A stretch of DNA of 64,000 bases from Effrenium voratum (lineage: Eukaryota > Sar > Dinophyceae > Suessiales > Symbiodiniaceae). The stretch covers positions 62,001 through 126,000 of the forward strand of contig CAUJNA010000510.1 in NCBI GenBank assembly GCA_963377175.1. The letters are read 5' to 3'. Positions 26,648 through 39,499 of the stretch are shown here, one piece after another. The notes under the pieces were generated by a model. That model was given only the letters and a program-made list of their open reading frames with translations. It searched no databases and was not told the DNA's origin. The stretch's first letter is position 1. Each line of letters starts with the position of its first letter. Position numbers and translations under genes: made by a program.

Positions 26648-27933
26648 GGTTCATCCAGCATTATAGTTTGGGTGATCAAGTCGGAGAGGGCTCTTTTGGC
26701 AACGTGTACAAGGCCGAGAGCTGGTGCACCTGGCTTGGTTGAGCTGAATCCTACCTCAGGCGCACGCCAGAGGTGTGAATGGAGTTTGGCACCAAGAGGA
26801 TACTAATGCGACTAGAACTTGCCAGCAACACCCGAGGCTGACCGCGCATACGCAGTGAAGGCCAGGGTTGTTTTAAGCTTGCAACTTTTTCGCGATGCCT
26901 GGCGCCGTTTCAGGTCTTTTCACTTGCCTCGCCCATCGCTTCACCACAGGCGGGATAGTGCCGTTGGGAGTGTGCGGACACGTGCAAGTGCCAAGGCGAA
27001 AGTAGAGTCCGAGGAAGCTAAGCGCAAACTTGCGAGCTTCCTGGGCGAGTATGTGCGCAGCCTAGTGCTTCTCGTTCTTGCTGCCCAAAAAATCCTTTTT
27101 CAAGTACAGGCCATGCTGGCACGCTTGGACCACCCTCACATCATCAGGCTGGGGAGTGACAGGGCATTTGGTATGCGGCAATGGACCTCAAAACTGGTTC
27201 TCGCATAATCCCCACACACACACAACACACACGCACGCCACACACAACACACGCAGACACAACACGCGCACACACACACATCGCACACACACACACACAT
27301 CACACACAACACACACACACCCAACACACACACACACAACACACCAAAAACACACTCGCACACAGAGACACAAACACAACACACACACACACACACCACA
27401 CACACACACCACACACACACACACACCACACACACACACACACACAACACACACACACGCCAGACGCAGCACTCAGACACAACACACACAAACACAGCAC
27501 ACAACACACACACACACACACACCACACACACACACACAACACACGCGCGCGCGCGCCAGACGCAGCGCACAGGCACAGCAAGCACACAAGGGCACGCGA
27601 TATAGACACACACACACCCACACACACCCACACACAGACACACACCCACACCCACACACCCACAAACACCCACACACACACACACACACACCCAGACACA
27701 CCCACACACACACACACACACACCCACACACACACACACCCACACACACACACACACCCACACACACACACACACACCCACAGCCACCCACACACACACA
27801 CACACCCACACCCACACCCACACCCACACCCACACACACACACCCACACCCACACCCACACACATCCACGCCCACGCCCACGCCCACACCCACGCCCACG
27901 CGCACGCGCACGCGCACGCACCCGCGCCCGCAC

Positions 27934-27964
<31 letters not shown>

Positions 27965-29690
27965 GACGTGCGCAGGCGCACGCACACGCACACGCACACG
28001 CACAGGCCCACGCCCACGCCCACGCCCACGCCCACGCCCACGCGCACGCGCACGCGCACGCGCACGCGCACGCCCACGCCCACGCCCACGCCCACGCGCA
28101 CGCACACGCACACGCACACGCACACGCACACGCACACGCACACGCACACGCACACGCACACGCACACGCACACGCACACGCACACGCACACGCACACGCA
28201 CACGCACACATTCTTGGGCGTCAGCCATTCTGCCCGCGGCATCCCCCTTTCGATCAGGATGTTTGAGTGCTTCCAGTCGGCCAGCGAGCTGCACTTGCTC
28301 TTGGAGATGTGTGCCGGGGGCGAGCTCTATGCACTGCTTGTCAAGAAGATCAAGGAGGAACCCAAGAGCCAAGCCAAATACCCTCCCGTCCACGTTACCT
28401 TGGAACCTGACTGACGTGTCCTGGAAGACTCGCTTCCTTTTAAGGGGACGCTTCCATTTCAAGCCAAGCCACCGAATGAGGGAGAGCTGACTGGAGGGAG
28501 CACGGTGTTTCCAAGTGTGGTGCGACATGATTCGTCCGATGCTTTGCAGGAAGGGGGCAGCGGGCTTCCTGAAGGAAACGTGCAAATCTTCTTTAGGCTC
28601 GGCATAGTTTTTGTGTGGACGATGTAGGCAGAATCCTGTATAGGCAGATGCTATGGGCAGTTGGCTACCTCCACGGCCGCCGAATAGTTCACCGCGACAT
28701 CAAGATGGCGGCTCAGCGTTCCCACAAGTGCAGCGTCTGGCCGCTGACGTGCCAGCAACCTGGCTGGGACTCCCGTGCTTCCTGGCCCTGAGGCCTGAGA
28801 ACTTTCTGGTTTGCCTCGAGGGATCTGAGGAGGCAGGGCATTCACTGCATGGTTTGAGAAGGGCATGTGGCATCTGCGAAAGCAAACGTGTTTGTGTTCT
28901 TTGCCACCCTCAGGTTGGTTTTAGAGGGAAGCCCAAACGAACCCATCCATCTCTAGGGTTCCCCGACACCCAAATGTGGATCGGCAAGAGGCCGTGCTGA
29001 AGCTTTGCGACTTTGGGACTGCCATGGTGCTGACCGAGCAGAAGCCGAGGCAAGGTCGTCAGTGAAACAGGAGCAGCGCTGTACCCTCTCCGGTGCTCCA
29101 CCAACATGGAACCCACCGGGGGTCGTTTGACACCGTCCGGCGAGGTCGTTGGTGAACATCGGCACGCTGTCTTACACGGCGCCGGAGGCGGATGTTGCTT
29201 CAGTTGACAGGGTGCTGCTTTTGAGTTGAGTTTCAACTGCTCTTCAGATAGGGATGGAAGCTCTTTGTGTTCCCTCCGCTTCTTTTGGGAACCTGAAGAT
29301 GAGATCTATGTTTGTTGTGCACATTGCTTCCGGCTGACCCCCGGCTCGGGTCCCCCGGCTCGACCTTGCAACTGCTTAGTGAAGGTCCGGTTGCGAGAAC
29401 TGATGAGAGTCTCACCTGCCAGGTGTACATGCGCAAAGGAGCTGATCTCCCAGCAGACACGTGGCCGGTGCCACGGTCTGATGAGCTTTTTGCTGAAAAT
29501 CTGAGCTGCGAGCCGACAGAAGGTTTGCTTTTCTTGGGTTTGGTTTTGCCTATAATCTGCGAGGGATGTTTTGTTTTGGAAGCTGTGACGCTTCAGCGTT
29601 GACACTTGGCGTGAAATCTGAACGCTCCGCTCGCCGACTTTTTGGCGGCAGCAAGGTCGTTGGGGGTGGTCCTCTACGTGATGCTGCGCC
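26648..29690 (+). CDS. Ser/Thr protein kinase, multi-exon, probably CDPK/CaMK type
   Basis: Successive exons carry the kinase subdomains in order. They are the glycine loop (GDQVGEGSFGNVYKA, 26,671-26,715), the ATP-binding lysine (AYAVKA, about 26,837-26,866), helix C/beta 4 (AMLARLDHPHIIRL, about 27,103-27,154) and beta 5/hinge (SELHLLLEMCAGGELYALL, from 28,258). Next come the catalytic loop HRDIK (YLHGRRIVHRDIK, 28,637-28,704) continued by PENFLV (about 28,793-28,836), DFG (LKLCDFGTAM, 28,982-29,050), APE (IGTLSYTAPE, 29,151-29,193), then ADTW (about 29,455) joined to SLGVVLYVML (about 29,650-29,690). The frame changes between pieces fit introns, one of which holds a 1-kb CA-rich repeat. 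The catalytic Lys, Asp (HRD) and Asp (DFG) are present. A possible subdomain XI piece (LLEADPS) lies near 35,200, and EF-hand-like exons at 35.6-35.8 kb may be the same gene, which would make it a calcium-dependent kinase. Starts and borders are inferred. Confidence 0.7.
27190..28210. repeat. CA-rich microsatellite tract within kinase intron
   Basis: About 1 kb of (CA)n that passes into CCCACA, GCCCAC, CGCGCA and finally a long regular (CACACG)n block at about 28,095-28,210. It lies between the kinase helix C/beta 4 piece and the hinge piece, so it is intronic. It keeps long frames open on both strands (His/Thr- or Cys/Val-rich), which are not genes. Confidence 0.95.
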
Positions 29691-29999
29691 ACACCCGGTC
29701 GACCCAAGCAAGATTTGTTGAAACATCCGAGCTCGTTTCTCACGTTTCTTGGAGCCCAAAAGGAGGTTGTTTGAGCAACAGGGGTTTGAACATCAAGGGA
29801 TTTGCTTGCAAGGACGGGGACCAACCCATTCCGCGTTGGCAAGGACTCCACGAAGCAGGCGGCGCAAGTGAATGATCATGCGAGCATGTGCCCAAAATAG
29901 GGGAATCCCCCCCCCCCCCCCCCCGCAAACGGTTGGTTTCCCTTTTGGATTCCCGTCCAACCTTCTTCCAACCTGAAAACGGACCCTTAAAGAACATTA
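29691..29999. other. Spacer with poly-C tract
   Basis: No gene is recognised. A run of 16 C lies at about 29,909-29,924, just before the direct-repeat block that begins near 30,000. Confidence 0.4.
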
Positions 30000-30365
30000 C
30001 ACACTTAAACTCCAGATGGAGGGTGCTAATCTTTCGAGTACAACTGATGAGTCTCGAGTACAACTGATGAGTCTCGAGTACAACTGACAAGTCTCAAGTC
30101 GGATAAGGTTCGGCTGGCAGGTCACTTGGCTTCACTCTAGTGTCGAAAACGTTACAAGGTTCAACATGAAGCACACACAGCGGCAAAAGAAGCGGCCAAC
30201 TGGACTTTCATCAACATCACTTCGCAAAAGCAGGTACACACGGGTGATCAATCCGTGCATCCACCATCAAGCATAGCTTCGTTGGCCAGCGTTTGCTTGA
30301 TGGCCGCTGGCCCCCTGCTACTAATTGTGGTGACAGGGTATTCTGCCACTCCGCACACACACGCC
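30000..30365. repeat. Left direct repeat flanking the 660-bp tandem block
   Basis: It begins with ACACTTAAACTCCAGATGG, contains three copies of a 20-21-bp unit (GTCTCGAGTACAACTGAT) and ends near a GTGACAGGGT segment. The same sequence recurs at 33,499-33,815 in the same orientation; the left copy has about 48 extra bases after 30,110. Direct repeats of this size around an internal block resemble LTRs, but no primer-binding site or polypurine tract was identified. Confidence 0.8.
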
Positions 30366-30559
30366 CCTCAGTGAGGGGCGAGAAGCAGGAAGATCACATA
30401 CTCAACTTCGTATCTCCATCGTTTACCAAAATATCCACAGCGGCGAGGAGAACGCGAAACTGCCCGAAGCCGCTCAGAAGACGGGAACGAAAGATCACCA
30501 CGATGAGCATGACGGGTGTCGCCATAGAAGACCGGAGGAAGTTGCAAAGCAGTCGAGCG

Positions 30560-32960
30560 ATCACCGTCAGAATTAGGGGGGCATAGGTGAACATCTCCTC
30601 GACTCGGATGATGTCCGAAGAATTCTGCACGTCAACAAGTGATTGATCCTGGGCTTGATGAGTGGAGAAGGACTCAAAGCGAGAAAGAATGTGTTGATAA
30701 CCTTGATGCTGCCAGTCGCGAGTTGTCCACGCCTGACTGTGTTCACCAGTCCCACCAATGGGATCAGTTACCCGCTGGTACGGCTTCTTCTGGTTGCCAC
30801 AGCTGAGGTTGTCCTGGAGTATAGATCCGCACCCACTCCTGATCCTGGCAGACTGAATATTCGAGCCATGGGTGCTGCTCAGCGGTTCGGCCCGACGTCT
30901 GAGTTGCATCCTCGATGTCCATGCCGAAGTGAAAGACAGGGCGTACCGCGGGTTCCGATCCAGCTAGCAAAGAAACAGTCACCATGCACAACCATGCACA
31001 ACCAGCAACTACACAAGAAAACTGGTCTGTCAAGCAATGTACCAGGCCCGTGAAACTGTAACCACGTCGGCTGCGCTCCATGGGTCCAAGTCATGAATGT
31101 CTGCGCATCTTGCTCCAACATGATTTGAACACTCAAACCCGCAAGACGAAGATAAACGCGGTAGCAACCGGAGGAAGTTGCAAAGCAGTCGTGCGATCAC
31201 CGTCAGAAATAGGGGGGGCATAGGTGAACATCTCCTCGACTCGGATGATGTCCGAATTCTGCACGTCAACAAGTGATTGATCCTGGGCTTGATGAGTGGA
31301 GAAGGACTCAAAGCGAGAAAGAATGCGTTGGTAACCTTGATGTTGCCAGTCGCGAATTGTCCACGCCTGACTGTGTTCACCAGTCCCACCAATGGGATCA
31401 GTTACCCGCTTCCACTCCCGAAACGAGTTGTCTGGTAGGTCAGGTACGGCTTCTTCTGGTTGCCACAGCTGAGGTTGTCCTGGAGTATAGATCCGCACCC
31501 ACTCCTGATCCTGGCAGACTGAATATTCGAGCCACGGGTGCTGCTCAGCGGTTCGGCCCGACGTCTGAGTTGCATCCTCGATGTCCATGCCGAAGTGAAA
31601 GACAGGGCGTACCGTTCCGATCCAGTTAGCAAAGAAACAGTCACCATGCACAACCAGCAACTACACAAGAAAACTGGTCTGTCAAGCAATGTACCAGGCC
31701 CGTGAAACTGTAACCACGTCGGCTGCGCTCCATGGGTCCAAGTTATGAATGTCTGCACATCATGCTCCAACATGATTTGAACACTCAAACCTGCAAGTCG
31801 AAGAGATAAACGCGGTAGCAACCGGAGGAAGTTGCAAAGCAGTCGTGCGATCACCGTCAGAAATAGGGGGGGCATAGGTGAACATCTCCTCGACTCGGAT
31901 GATGTCCGAATTCTGCACGTCAACAAGTGATTGATCCTGGGCTTGATGAGTGGAGAAGGACTCAAAGCGAGAAAGAATGCGTTGGTAACCTTGATGTTGC
32001 CAGTCGCGAATTGTCCACGCCTGACTGTGTTCACCAGTCCCACCAATGGGATCAGTTACCCGCTTCCACTCCCGAAACGAGTTGTCTGGTAGGTCAGGTA
32101 CGGCTTCTTCTGGTTGCCACAGCTGAGGTTGTCCTGGAGTATAGATCCGCACCCACTCCTGATCCTGGCAGACTGAATATTCGAGCCATGGGTGCTACTC
32201 AACGGTTCAACCCGACGTCTGAGTTACATCCTCGATGTCCATGCCGAAGTGAAAGACAGGGCGTACCGCGGGTTCCGATCCAGCTAGCAAAGAAAAAGTC
32301 ACCATGCACAACCATGCGCAATCAGCAACTACACAAGAAAACTGGTCTGTCAAGCAATGTACCAGGCCCGTGAAACTGTAACCACGTCGGCTGCGCTCCA
32401 TGGGTCCAAGTTATGAATGTCTGCACATCTTGCTCCAACATGATTTGAACACTCAAGCCCGCAAGTCGAAGAGATAAACGCGGTAGCAACCGGAGGAAGT
32501 TGCAAAGCAGTCAAGCGATCACCGTCAGAAATAGGGGGGGCATAGGTGAACATCTCCTCGACTCGGATGATGTCCGAGTTCTGCACGTCAACAAGTGATT
32601 GATCCTGGGCTTGACGAGTGGAGAAGGACTCAAAGCGAGAAAGAATGCGTTGGTAACCTTGATGTTGCCAGTCGCGAATTGTCCACGCCTGACTGTGTTC
32701 ACCAGTCCCACCAATGGGATCAGTTACCCGCTTCCACTCCCGAAACGAGTTGTCTGGTAGGTCAGGTACGGCTTCTTCTGGTTGCCACAGCTGAGGTTGT
32801 CCTGGAGTATAGATCCGCACCCACTCCTGATCCTGCCAGACTGAATATTCGAGCCGTGGGTGCTGCTCAGCGGTTCGGCCCGACGTCTGAGTTGCATCCT
32901 CGATGTCCATGCCGAAGTGAAAGACAGGGCGTACCGCGGGTTCCGATCCAGCTAGCTAGT
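30560..32960 (-). repeat. Four tandem copies of a 660-bp unit with a repeated ORF
   Basis: The marker GATGTCCATGCCGAAGTG recurs at about 30,917, 31,581, 32,237 and 32,902, a period of 656-665 bp; the first copy lacks 36 bp present in the others. On the minus strand each copy encodes the same polypeptide, with phrases such as VRIYTPGQPQLWQPEEAVP, REWKRVTDPIGGTGEHSQAW and WTHGAQPTWLQFHGPGTLL, interrupted by small frame differences. I associate this style of polypeptide with repetitive ORFs in Symbiodiniaceae genomes but cannot verify it. It is probably a mobile-element fragment amplified in tandem rather than a host gene. Confidence 0.7.
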
Positions 32961-33498
32961 TTGCGAAGCTGTGTGGTAAAACGCTGATGCAGCATGTCAA
33001 CATCGCCAAAATATTGATCCTTCATGGACGCGGACATGATGTCAATGTCGATGTCTGCATTGATACGTGAGAACCATCCACCATTACTACATGTTCATGT
33101 GCACGATGTAGGAGGTGGTCATCAATGTCTGAACAGCGACACGGAAAAGATATGTCAGGAGTCCACCTGCGTTGCCATGCGCGGTAGTTGTAGATCCTGT
33201 CCCCCAAGGTAACTCAAAACTGCGACACCTCAATCTTGAGAGAATCGAATCCGACAAGATGCAAGTCAACGCAAGTTCAAGCCAAGCACAGATCAACACG
33301 CGGTCATGCAGCCACCAGCAGCAATTGTGAGACTTAGCTATGATCTGACGGCTGTCTTCCGTTTAGTGAAACCTCGTTCCTGGTTAAATCAGAAATTCCG
33401 CTGTTCTATGATAAGCACGTTGAGGTCAAATTTTCCGACAGAGTCGGTCCGGGGTCACACAATGGGTACACCCGAGGATTCCCCACGAATGGGGTGTA

Positions 33499-33815
33499 CA
33501 CACTTAAACTCCAGATGGAGGGTGCTAATCTTTCGAGTACAGCTGATGAGTCTCGAGTACAACTGATGAGTCTCGAGTACAACTGACAAGTCTCAAGTCG
33601 GATAAGGTTCTTCAACATGAAGCACACACAGCGGCAAAAGAAGCGGCCAACTGGACTTTCATCAACATCACTTCACAAAAGCAGGTACACACGGGTGATC
33701 AATCCGTGCATCCACCATCAAGCATAGCTTTGTAGGCCAGCGTTTGCTTGATGGCCGCTGGCCCCCTGCTACTAATTGTGGTGACAGGGTCTTCTGCCAC
33801 TCCGCACACACACGC
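33499..33815. repeat. Right direct repeat flanking the 660-bp tandem block
   Basis: It is the second copy of the segment at 30,000-30,365 in the same orientation, without the 48-base insertion, and ends in a (CACA)n stretch. One base difference in the GAGTACAACTGATGAG units (C to G at about 33,541) and others show the copies have begun to diverge. Confidence 0.8.
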
Positions 33816-35580
33816 ACACACACACACGGACGCACACCCGTATGAGGGAAACAGGTTGAGATCCCAAAGAAGGTTTGCTGCACGGTGTGCTTTTCTGTCT
33901 GAGGAGACCGTGAAAAAGATTAAAGCCGGAGCGTCCCAGCCTCGGAATGGCACGGCTTACCTGGCTGGCACGCTTCAGTGATTCAGAGCTTCGAGGTTTG
34001 CCACGCAGCGTCCTGGCTGGCTCAAGGTATCAGAAGCAGGCGCGGAGGTCAGTGACTTGCGGTACTTGCGCCTAGGTTGTCAGTTTTTCTCTGAAACAAG
34101 TGCACGCATGGCCACCTGGAACATCTCGAGCCCAATAGTTCTGGTGGCCACAGGCCGTGACCTGGTGACGAAGCTTCTTGTCTTATCGGAGCAGACGCGC
34201 CTGACCTGTGCGCAGGCCGGGCTTTGGGTCAAATCTCACTTTCTCGCGACCCGTTTTTCAATTGCCCAACGCGACATGCCTTTGTGTTCTTTTTCTTGCG
34301 ATGAGACAGAACCAGTTTGAAAGTCTGGAGCCGTTGGTGACTTGGCAGGCTCTGAGACATGGCTGGGTCTTGTCGGCGCAAAGGCGCGCGATCCATTTGC
34401 GTGAGCCGCTGGGAGAAACTGAGCGGCTTTGGGACAGGAGCTCACTACGAGAAAGCGAGCCAGCGTCACTGGTGAGCCCTCAGCCCTGCAAGCCCCGCGA
34501 GCGCTTGACAACTGGTAGCGGCGAGGCTGTCGCTGCCGTGCCGCTGCTGCGGCGGATGCTCCAGCTGCAAAAGCCGCAGAGGCAGGGCGAAGCGCGTAGA
34601 GTCAGAGGTGCAGATGCTGATGCTGGCCAAGCGGTAGTGAGATGACGGGTTTTGGACGATTTGCATCTTGCTGTTTGCAATGGTTTGCGAAAGTTACTTT
34701 GGGAAGTGGTTTTGTGTTGGCGTTTGCTTCGCAGGTATGCCCTCCTCATGTGCGCTTTAAGCGCGACGGAGGACAGACCTGAGGGTTGTGCCATGTTCAT
34801 GTCCAAATGTTGACAGACCAAGGCAGACCTTCCTCAACCAGCAGCTTGGAGGACGCTTTTTCTGATGCTCGATGAGGACGGGCTCCGCATTAGCCGCACT
34901 TGCAAGAGATCAAGGGGAGCTTGTGCTTTTCGGCGGGCCTGGCGGCCTGGAGGGTTGTCTATCGGAAAGCCTCGAGTGCAATCAGACCTTGTGACAATTC
35001 TTTCGAATTCTTGTTTCGAGCGGTGGGACACAGTCTGACATGTTGTATTGCAGACTGGTTGCGTGCTAAAATTGGGATGGGCCCTCCTCAAAATGGTGGT
35101 CCTGCCTTTGTTATCCTTCTAAAGAACCGCCCACACACACACACGCACAGACCACTGGGCACAGGACAACGATGGGCTTCTGAGCAGGGCCGCCGCGTTT
35201 TTGTTGGAGGCCGATCCAAGCTGCACCCCCGGCCAGCCAGGCATCGAGGAGTGCGCCGCCGGTGCCGCGCTTTGCCAGTTTGAACAAATCAATTGTGGTT
35301 TGAATATGTTTCAAGGGGTTGGCCCAACCCTGCCCTGCAGTTTGTCACTGACGTGGCCATGGGTCAGAAGCCCGTACCCCCAGTGAACATCCCAATCCCC
35401 ACTAAAATAGACTAAAATGGGCGGTGCACCTACCCGGTACCTAAATGGTGCCATTGGTTCTGACCCACAGCCACGTGTGAAACGTGGGCTTTCTGATAAG
35501 GCTTGAGGAGGCTCTCAAACATCTCACGCTCCGAGGCCGGCTTTAGATTGCTTGGGCAGTGAATTGCGAGCGAGCATCCA
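33816..35580. other. Host DNA, possible kinase 3' exons
   Basis: No full exon chain is visible. The segment around 35,195-35,225 reads LLEADPS, which resembles the end of kinase subdomain XI, and lies between the kinase exons and the EF-hand exons. The remainder shows nothing I can name. Confidence 0.3.
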
Positions 35581-35775
35581 CAGGTGCCTGATGAAGACTT
35601 GACAGAGGCGGTGAAGGCATCAACCGGCTCAGGTAAAAAGCCAGGTGCTAGTCGTAGCTTAAGAAGATGCAATGTGGACGGCTGTGGATTCCCAGGACGG
35701 ATGTGTCGTGCTAGCACTTGCCAGGCAGCCGACATCGACCAGAGTGGGTTTGTAGATTGGGCCCGCTGCCCGGTC
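35581..35775 (+). CDS. EF-hand-like exons, possible kinase C-terminus
   Basis: Two short coding pieces. The first (about 35,582-35,631, VPDEDLTEAVKASTGS) sits exactly between a CCACAG acceptor and a GTAAAA donor. The second (about 35,728-35,770) reads ADIDQSGFVDWA, which fits the D-x-D-x-S-G loop of an EF-hand calcium-binding site, with Asp at the usual glutamate side. Together with the kinase exons 6 kb upstream this fits the kinase-then-EF-hands order of calcium-dependent protein kinases. The link across 6 kb is inference, and only one EF-hand loop can be seen clearly. Confidence 0.45.
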
Positions 35776-38700
35776 TATTCAGTGCCGCAGTGCCGCAGTG
35801 CCACAGTGCCACGGTGAGGCCGAGTGGCTCTCGGTTGCGCTTCTCTCTCTTCCGAAGCTTTCAGAGGACGGGTTCCATTTTCTGCATCCGCTCCGCTAGC
35901 AAATCTGAAGCGCAAAGCCCTAGCGGATTCGGTGACTCGCCAATTTCTCGCCGTTCTGTGCCAGGCCGCGATTGCGACTTTTGCCCACCGGCATCTCCAG
36001 AGGCTAGGAAACGGGTTCCAGCTTGCACCAGAGAACAGTCATGTGCATGTGGGGCTCCACCAGGGACAGATATTTGTTGCGGCCGTGTCCGCCTGTATTC
36101 CAGGCTGTGGTCTGACACTGGCCAAAATGAGGCGAGTTGCCCGCGATTTTGAGCGAACAAGTGAGAGTGTCTCCAAAAGCCATCCCATCCCGGAAATTTC
36201 CGTGGCCTTGAGACCCGGCTGAACTGCAGGTCGTGGTCGCCATCTGGAAGCTTGCTCGGCAGTTGAGGCTCGAAAAGGACAAGGCCCGAGAGCTGCCGAG
36301 CGCACTTCCAGCGGTTGCAACACCGACTCCAAATCACAATTGGCTGCTTGAAGGGTGCAAAAGAAGAGGGTCTAGGGACACCCGTGAATCGTCCAGTTGC
36401 TCGCTTTGGGGTCCCCGATGACGTAGGAGGCGAGCCTCGGGCCGCTGTCTGCGAGTGATTTGCAGCTGGTATTGTCGAGCTGCCAGGCAGGGGTTCAGCA
36501 ACATTCAGCAAAGGATGGATGTGCTTCCGTTTCAAGAGAAGCCAAATCGGAAATACTTCTTGTCACGTGTAAGTCCTCGGATTCCAACTGCGAGCAACAG
36601 CTGAGAGAAGATTTGAGAAGGGGCCGAAAAACCTGTTCCACACAGTGACCATGATCACGGTTGACCGTGCTGGTCGGCGGTTGGACGGCCAGACGTGCGC
36701 ACCCTAAGCCGTGCTGCCGTGCTTCTGCCGCGCTGACTGACGGCTAGCTGTGCTGACCTAACCTCGCTGACCGACGGCTAGCCGTGCTGACCGACAGCCA
36801 GCCATACCAACCCTGACCGTGCTGACCGACTGCCCGTGACGGCCTGTTCGCACGGTTCGAATTTCAACGCTGAGCTGCCAGCCTCCGCATCTCCCGCCAG
36901 GACAGCGCGGGATGAATGTATCACTTGAGAGCTCTTCAGCTCAAACCAGTTGTTTTCCTCCGGTTCGCACTTTTGGCTTGGTCCAAAGTTGGCCAATAGC
37001 CAGCCCGGCCGAGCCGGGTTTGGGGCAACCGGGTCGCCAAAGGCCCCAAACAGCCCCCAAGGGCCGAGGGAACGCCAGGCCGCGAAACCTAGAGCCACGA
37101 AATCGGGCTGGAAGCAGTGGGCGTCTTGAGGTCAAGGGGCTGTTCTTGGCTTTCTTGGAGCATCGGCATAAATGTCCTTCCCGTGACCCGCAGCGTTTGA
37201 CGTTTCAGAATGCTGCTTTTCTCATTTGCAAGCTTATGAGCAAGGGATCTCGAGCACAACAGCACGTCTTTGAAGGCGTCAAGCTGCAAGCAGGTCCCAA
37301 AGCCTTACGACACGAGTTGTCCCCGCATCGGATGCGATTGCTTCATGTGGCTGTGGGTCAAAAACGGGCACCCAAAATGGAACCCTAGCAGATGGAACCA
37401 AGGACTAAAACCTGTGGTCCCCTGGTGATTTAATTTTGACCCATACCTATGTCTGTCGAAGCTTTGGAAGACGAGCTGTGCGAGATTCTTGCAGACAAGC
37501 AGGCCGGCTAAACTGATGTGGCAGTGATGCTTTTGAGGGGTATGTAACGAAGCCGCGGCGGACATTCGTTACAGACATGATCGTATTCCCCATGTAACAA
37601 GACCTGCTGGCTCTACGGAACAAGCACTGTTCAAAAGGGACATGCCTGTGTCTCTGGACGTATCGGGTTTTCCCAAATGTTCAACCCGATGGTGGGTTTC
37701 CTTTGGAGGGGTATTTGCTTTTTTCGCTTTTGGCTTCCTGGCTTTTCGGCTTCTTGGCTTTCGGCTTCTTGGCTTCTTGGTTTTTTGGCTTCTTGTTGGT
37801 TTACGCGGCTTTTGGTGGCTTTTTGGCTTTGGCTTTTTCGCATCCTCTGCATTCCCAGTTGGCGTTTGCAGCTTTTCGCTGGTTTATGCGGCATTTCCGG
37901 TTCATTGGTTTTTGGCTTTGGCTTCCCGCATCCTCAGCATCTCCAGTCCCTCCCGATTTGAATCATCACTTCTTCGCAACTTGTTGGATTGCTTGCAAAG
38001 GTTTGATTGCACCCCTTTCTTCAAACATCATGGGTGGGGGCTGCCGCCTCCCCCCCCACCCCCGCCACTCCCGGTACTTTTTAGATTTCTTGCAGAGATT
38101 TAGTTGCACCCCTATTTGGTTATCACTTTTTGGAGCATCAAATTTCGCGAGAAAATGCTGTAAAAATACGACATTTTATGTCATCTATGTAATCTGTGTA
38201 ATCTATGTAATCTAAGTAATCTAAGTAATCTATGTAATCTATGTATGTTTGTATGTATGCACTTCTTCGGAATCATACGGGAAGCCACCCCTGCCAACCC
38301 TCCCGCTGCTTTTTATATTCTATCGCACCCTTTCTTGAATCATTGCACCCCTACTTGAATCATCATTTCTTCGAACATCATAGGGGGGGCTGCCGCCGCC
38401 CCCCAACCCCGCGGCTGCTTTTTAGACTTTTTGCAGCGAAAAACATGCACCCCTATTAAAATCAACTTCTGCGAACATCATGGGGCAGGTTTGCTTTGCA
38501 GCGAGTGAAATGCCTTCCTATTTGAATCATCATTTTTTCGACCCCGTCAACCCGCAAGCTACTTTTTAGATTTTGTTGCCCACGATTTGTTGGTGATGCT
38601 AGGGATCTTGGTCGGACATGTGGGGGATGTTGAAAACGATGCGTTGACGAGCTAGTGTGCAATACGTCAATTTTGCGATAAAATGCGGTAAAACACGACA

Positions 38701-38985
38701 TGTTACTGGCCCGGACGGAAAAGGACAAACTAGAGGGACGATTGGCCCGAAAGCATTTTTCCCCAGGTGCTCATCCAGCCGCGGAGACACCTTTTTACAT
38801 CGCTGCGGCGAGCGTGTCTGCACGCGGCGATGCTCAATGTGTATGGTCACATGAGAGCTCCATCTCATCGTCCTACGAGAGGAAACATGGCAGTGCTCGA
38901 TCCCACATATTTACATCCGTTAAAACAAGAAGAGTAAAGCTCGTAAAGCTCGAAACGAATGACAAGCAAAAGGAAAAGCAATCAA
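35776..38985. other. Host DNA with low-complexity tracts, no gene resolved
   Basis: Contains a GCTGACC-type repeat at 36,655-36,835, a Phe/Leu-rich TTTTGGCTT-type repeat at about 37,710-37,930, an ATGTAATCT-type repeat at about 38,180-38,255 and several diverged copies of a phrase around TTGAATCATCA (about 37,967, 38,337, 38,354, 38,523). A possible exon at about 37,450-37,514 (SVEALEDELCEILADKQAG) is unidentified. Confidence 0.4.
36655..36835. repeat. GCTGACCGACGGCTAGCC minisatellite
   Basis: Imperfect units based on GCTGACCGACGGCTAGCCGT with variable length. No coding character. Confidence 0.75.
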
Positions 38986-38989
38986 TAGC

Positions 38990-39485
38990 AAAGCTTGCAC
39001 GACGGCCACAGTTTCTGCAAAGCACGCTCGCGCAACTTAGCTCGGCTCTGCGCAGCTTGGCTGTGAAAGCTGGGTCTACGCAAGCTACTTTTCGCGAGTG
39101 GCTCGGCGCAACTGGCTCTGTGCAAGTTGGCTCTGCACGAGTCTGCTCGGCGCAATGCGCTTTGCGCGAACTGCGCCGCGCGATTTCTCACGAAAGTGGT
39201 CTGCGCAAGCTGCATTGTTCCAAGCTGCTGCGCGCAAGTTGCTCTCTGCGAGCTGCTGCACACAAGTGCTCTGTGCAAGTTGCTCTGCGCAAGTGCTCTG
39301 AGCAAGTTGCTCTGCGCAAGTGCTCTGCGCCAGTTGCTCCGTGCAAGCGCTTTGCGCATGTGCTCTGTGTAAGTTGGTCTGTGCAAGTTGCTCTGCGCAA
39401 GTGCTTTGCGCAAGTGCTCTGTGCAAGTTGCTCTGCGCAAGTTGCTCTGCGCAAGTGACTCTGCGCAAGTTGCTCTGCACAAGTG
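38990..39485. repeat. CTCTGCGCAAGTTG minisatellite
   Basis: Many copies of a roughly 15-bp unit (CTCTGCGCAAGTTG and variants such as CTCTGTGCAAG) that degenerate towards the left. It is open on both strands, giving Cys/Ala- or Gln/Arg-rich peptides that are not genes. A relative of this unit reappears at 41.4-41.9 kb. Confidence 0.85.
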
Positions 39486-39499
39486 CTGCCGGAGCTGTG

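Noticed and set aside
27136..28585. Long ORFs on both strands rich in His/Thr or Cys/Val
   Set aside because: Products of the CA-rich microsatellite inside the kinase intron; only the short kinase pieces at the edges are real.
38700..39480. ORFs of 130-250 codons on both strands
   Set aside because: They follow the CTCTGCGCAAGTTG minisatellite and have no domain; shadow frames of a repeat.
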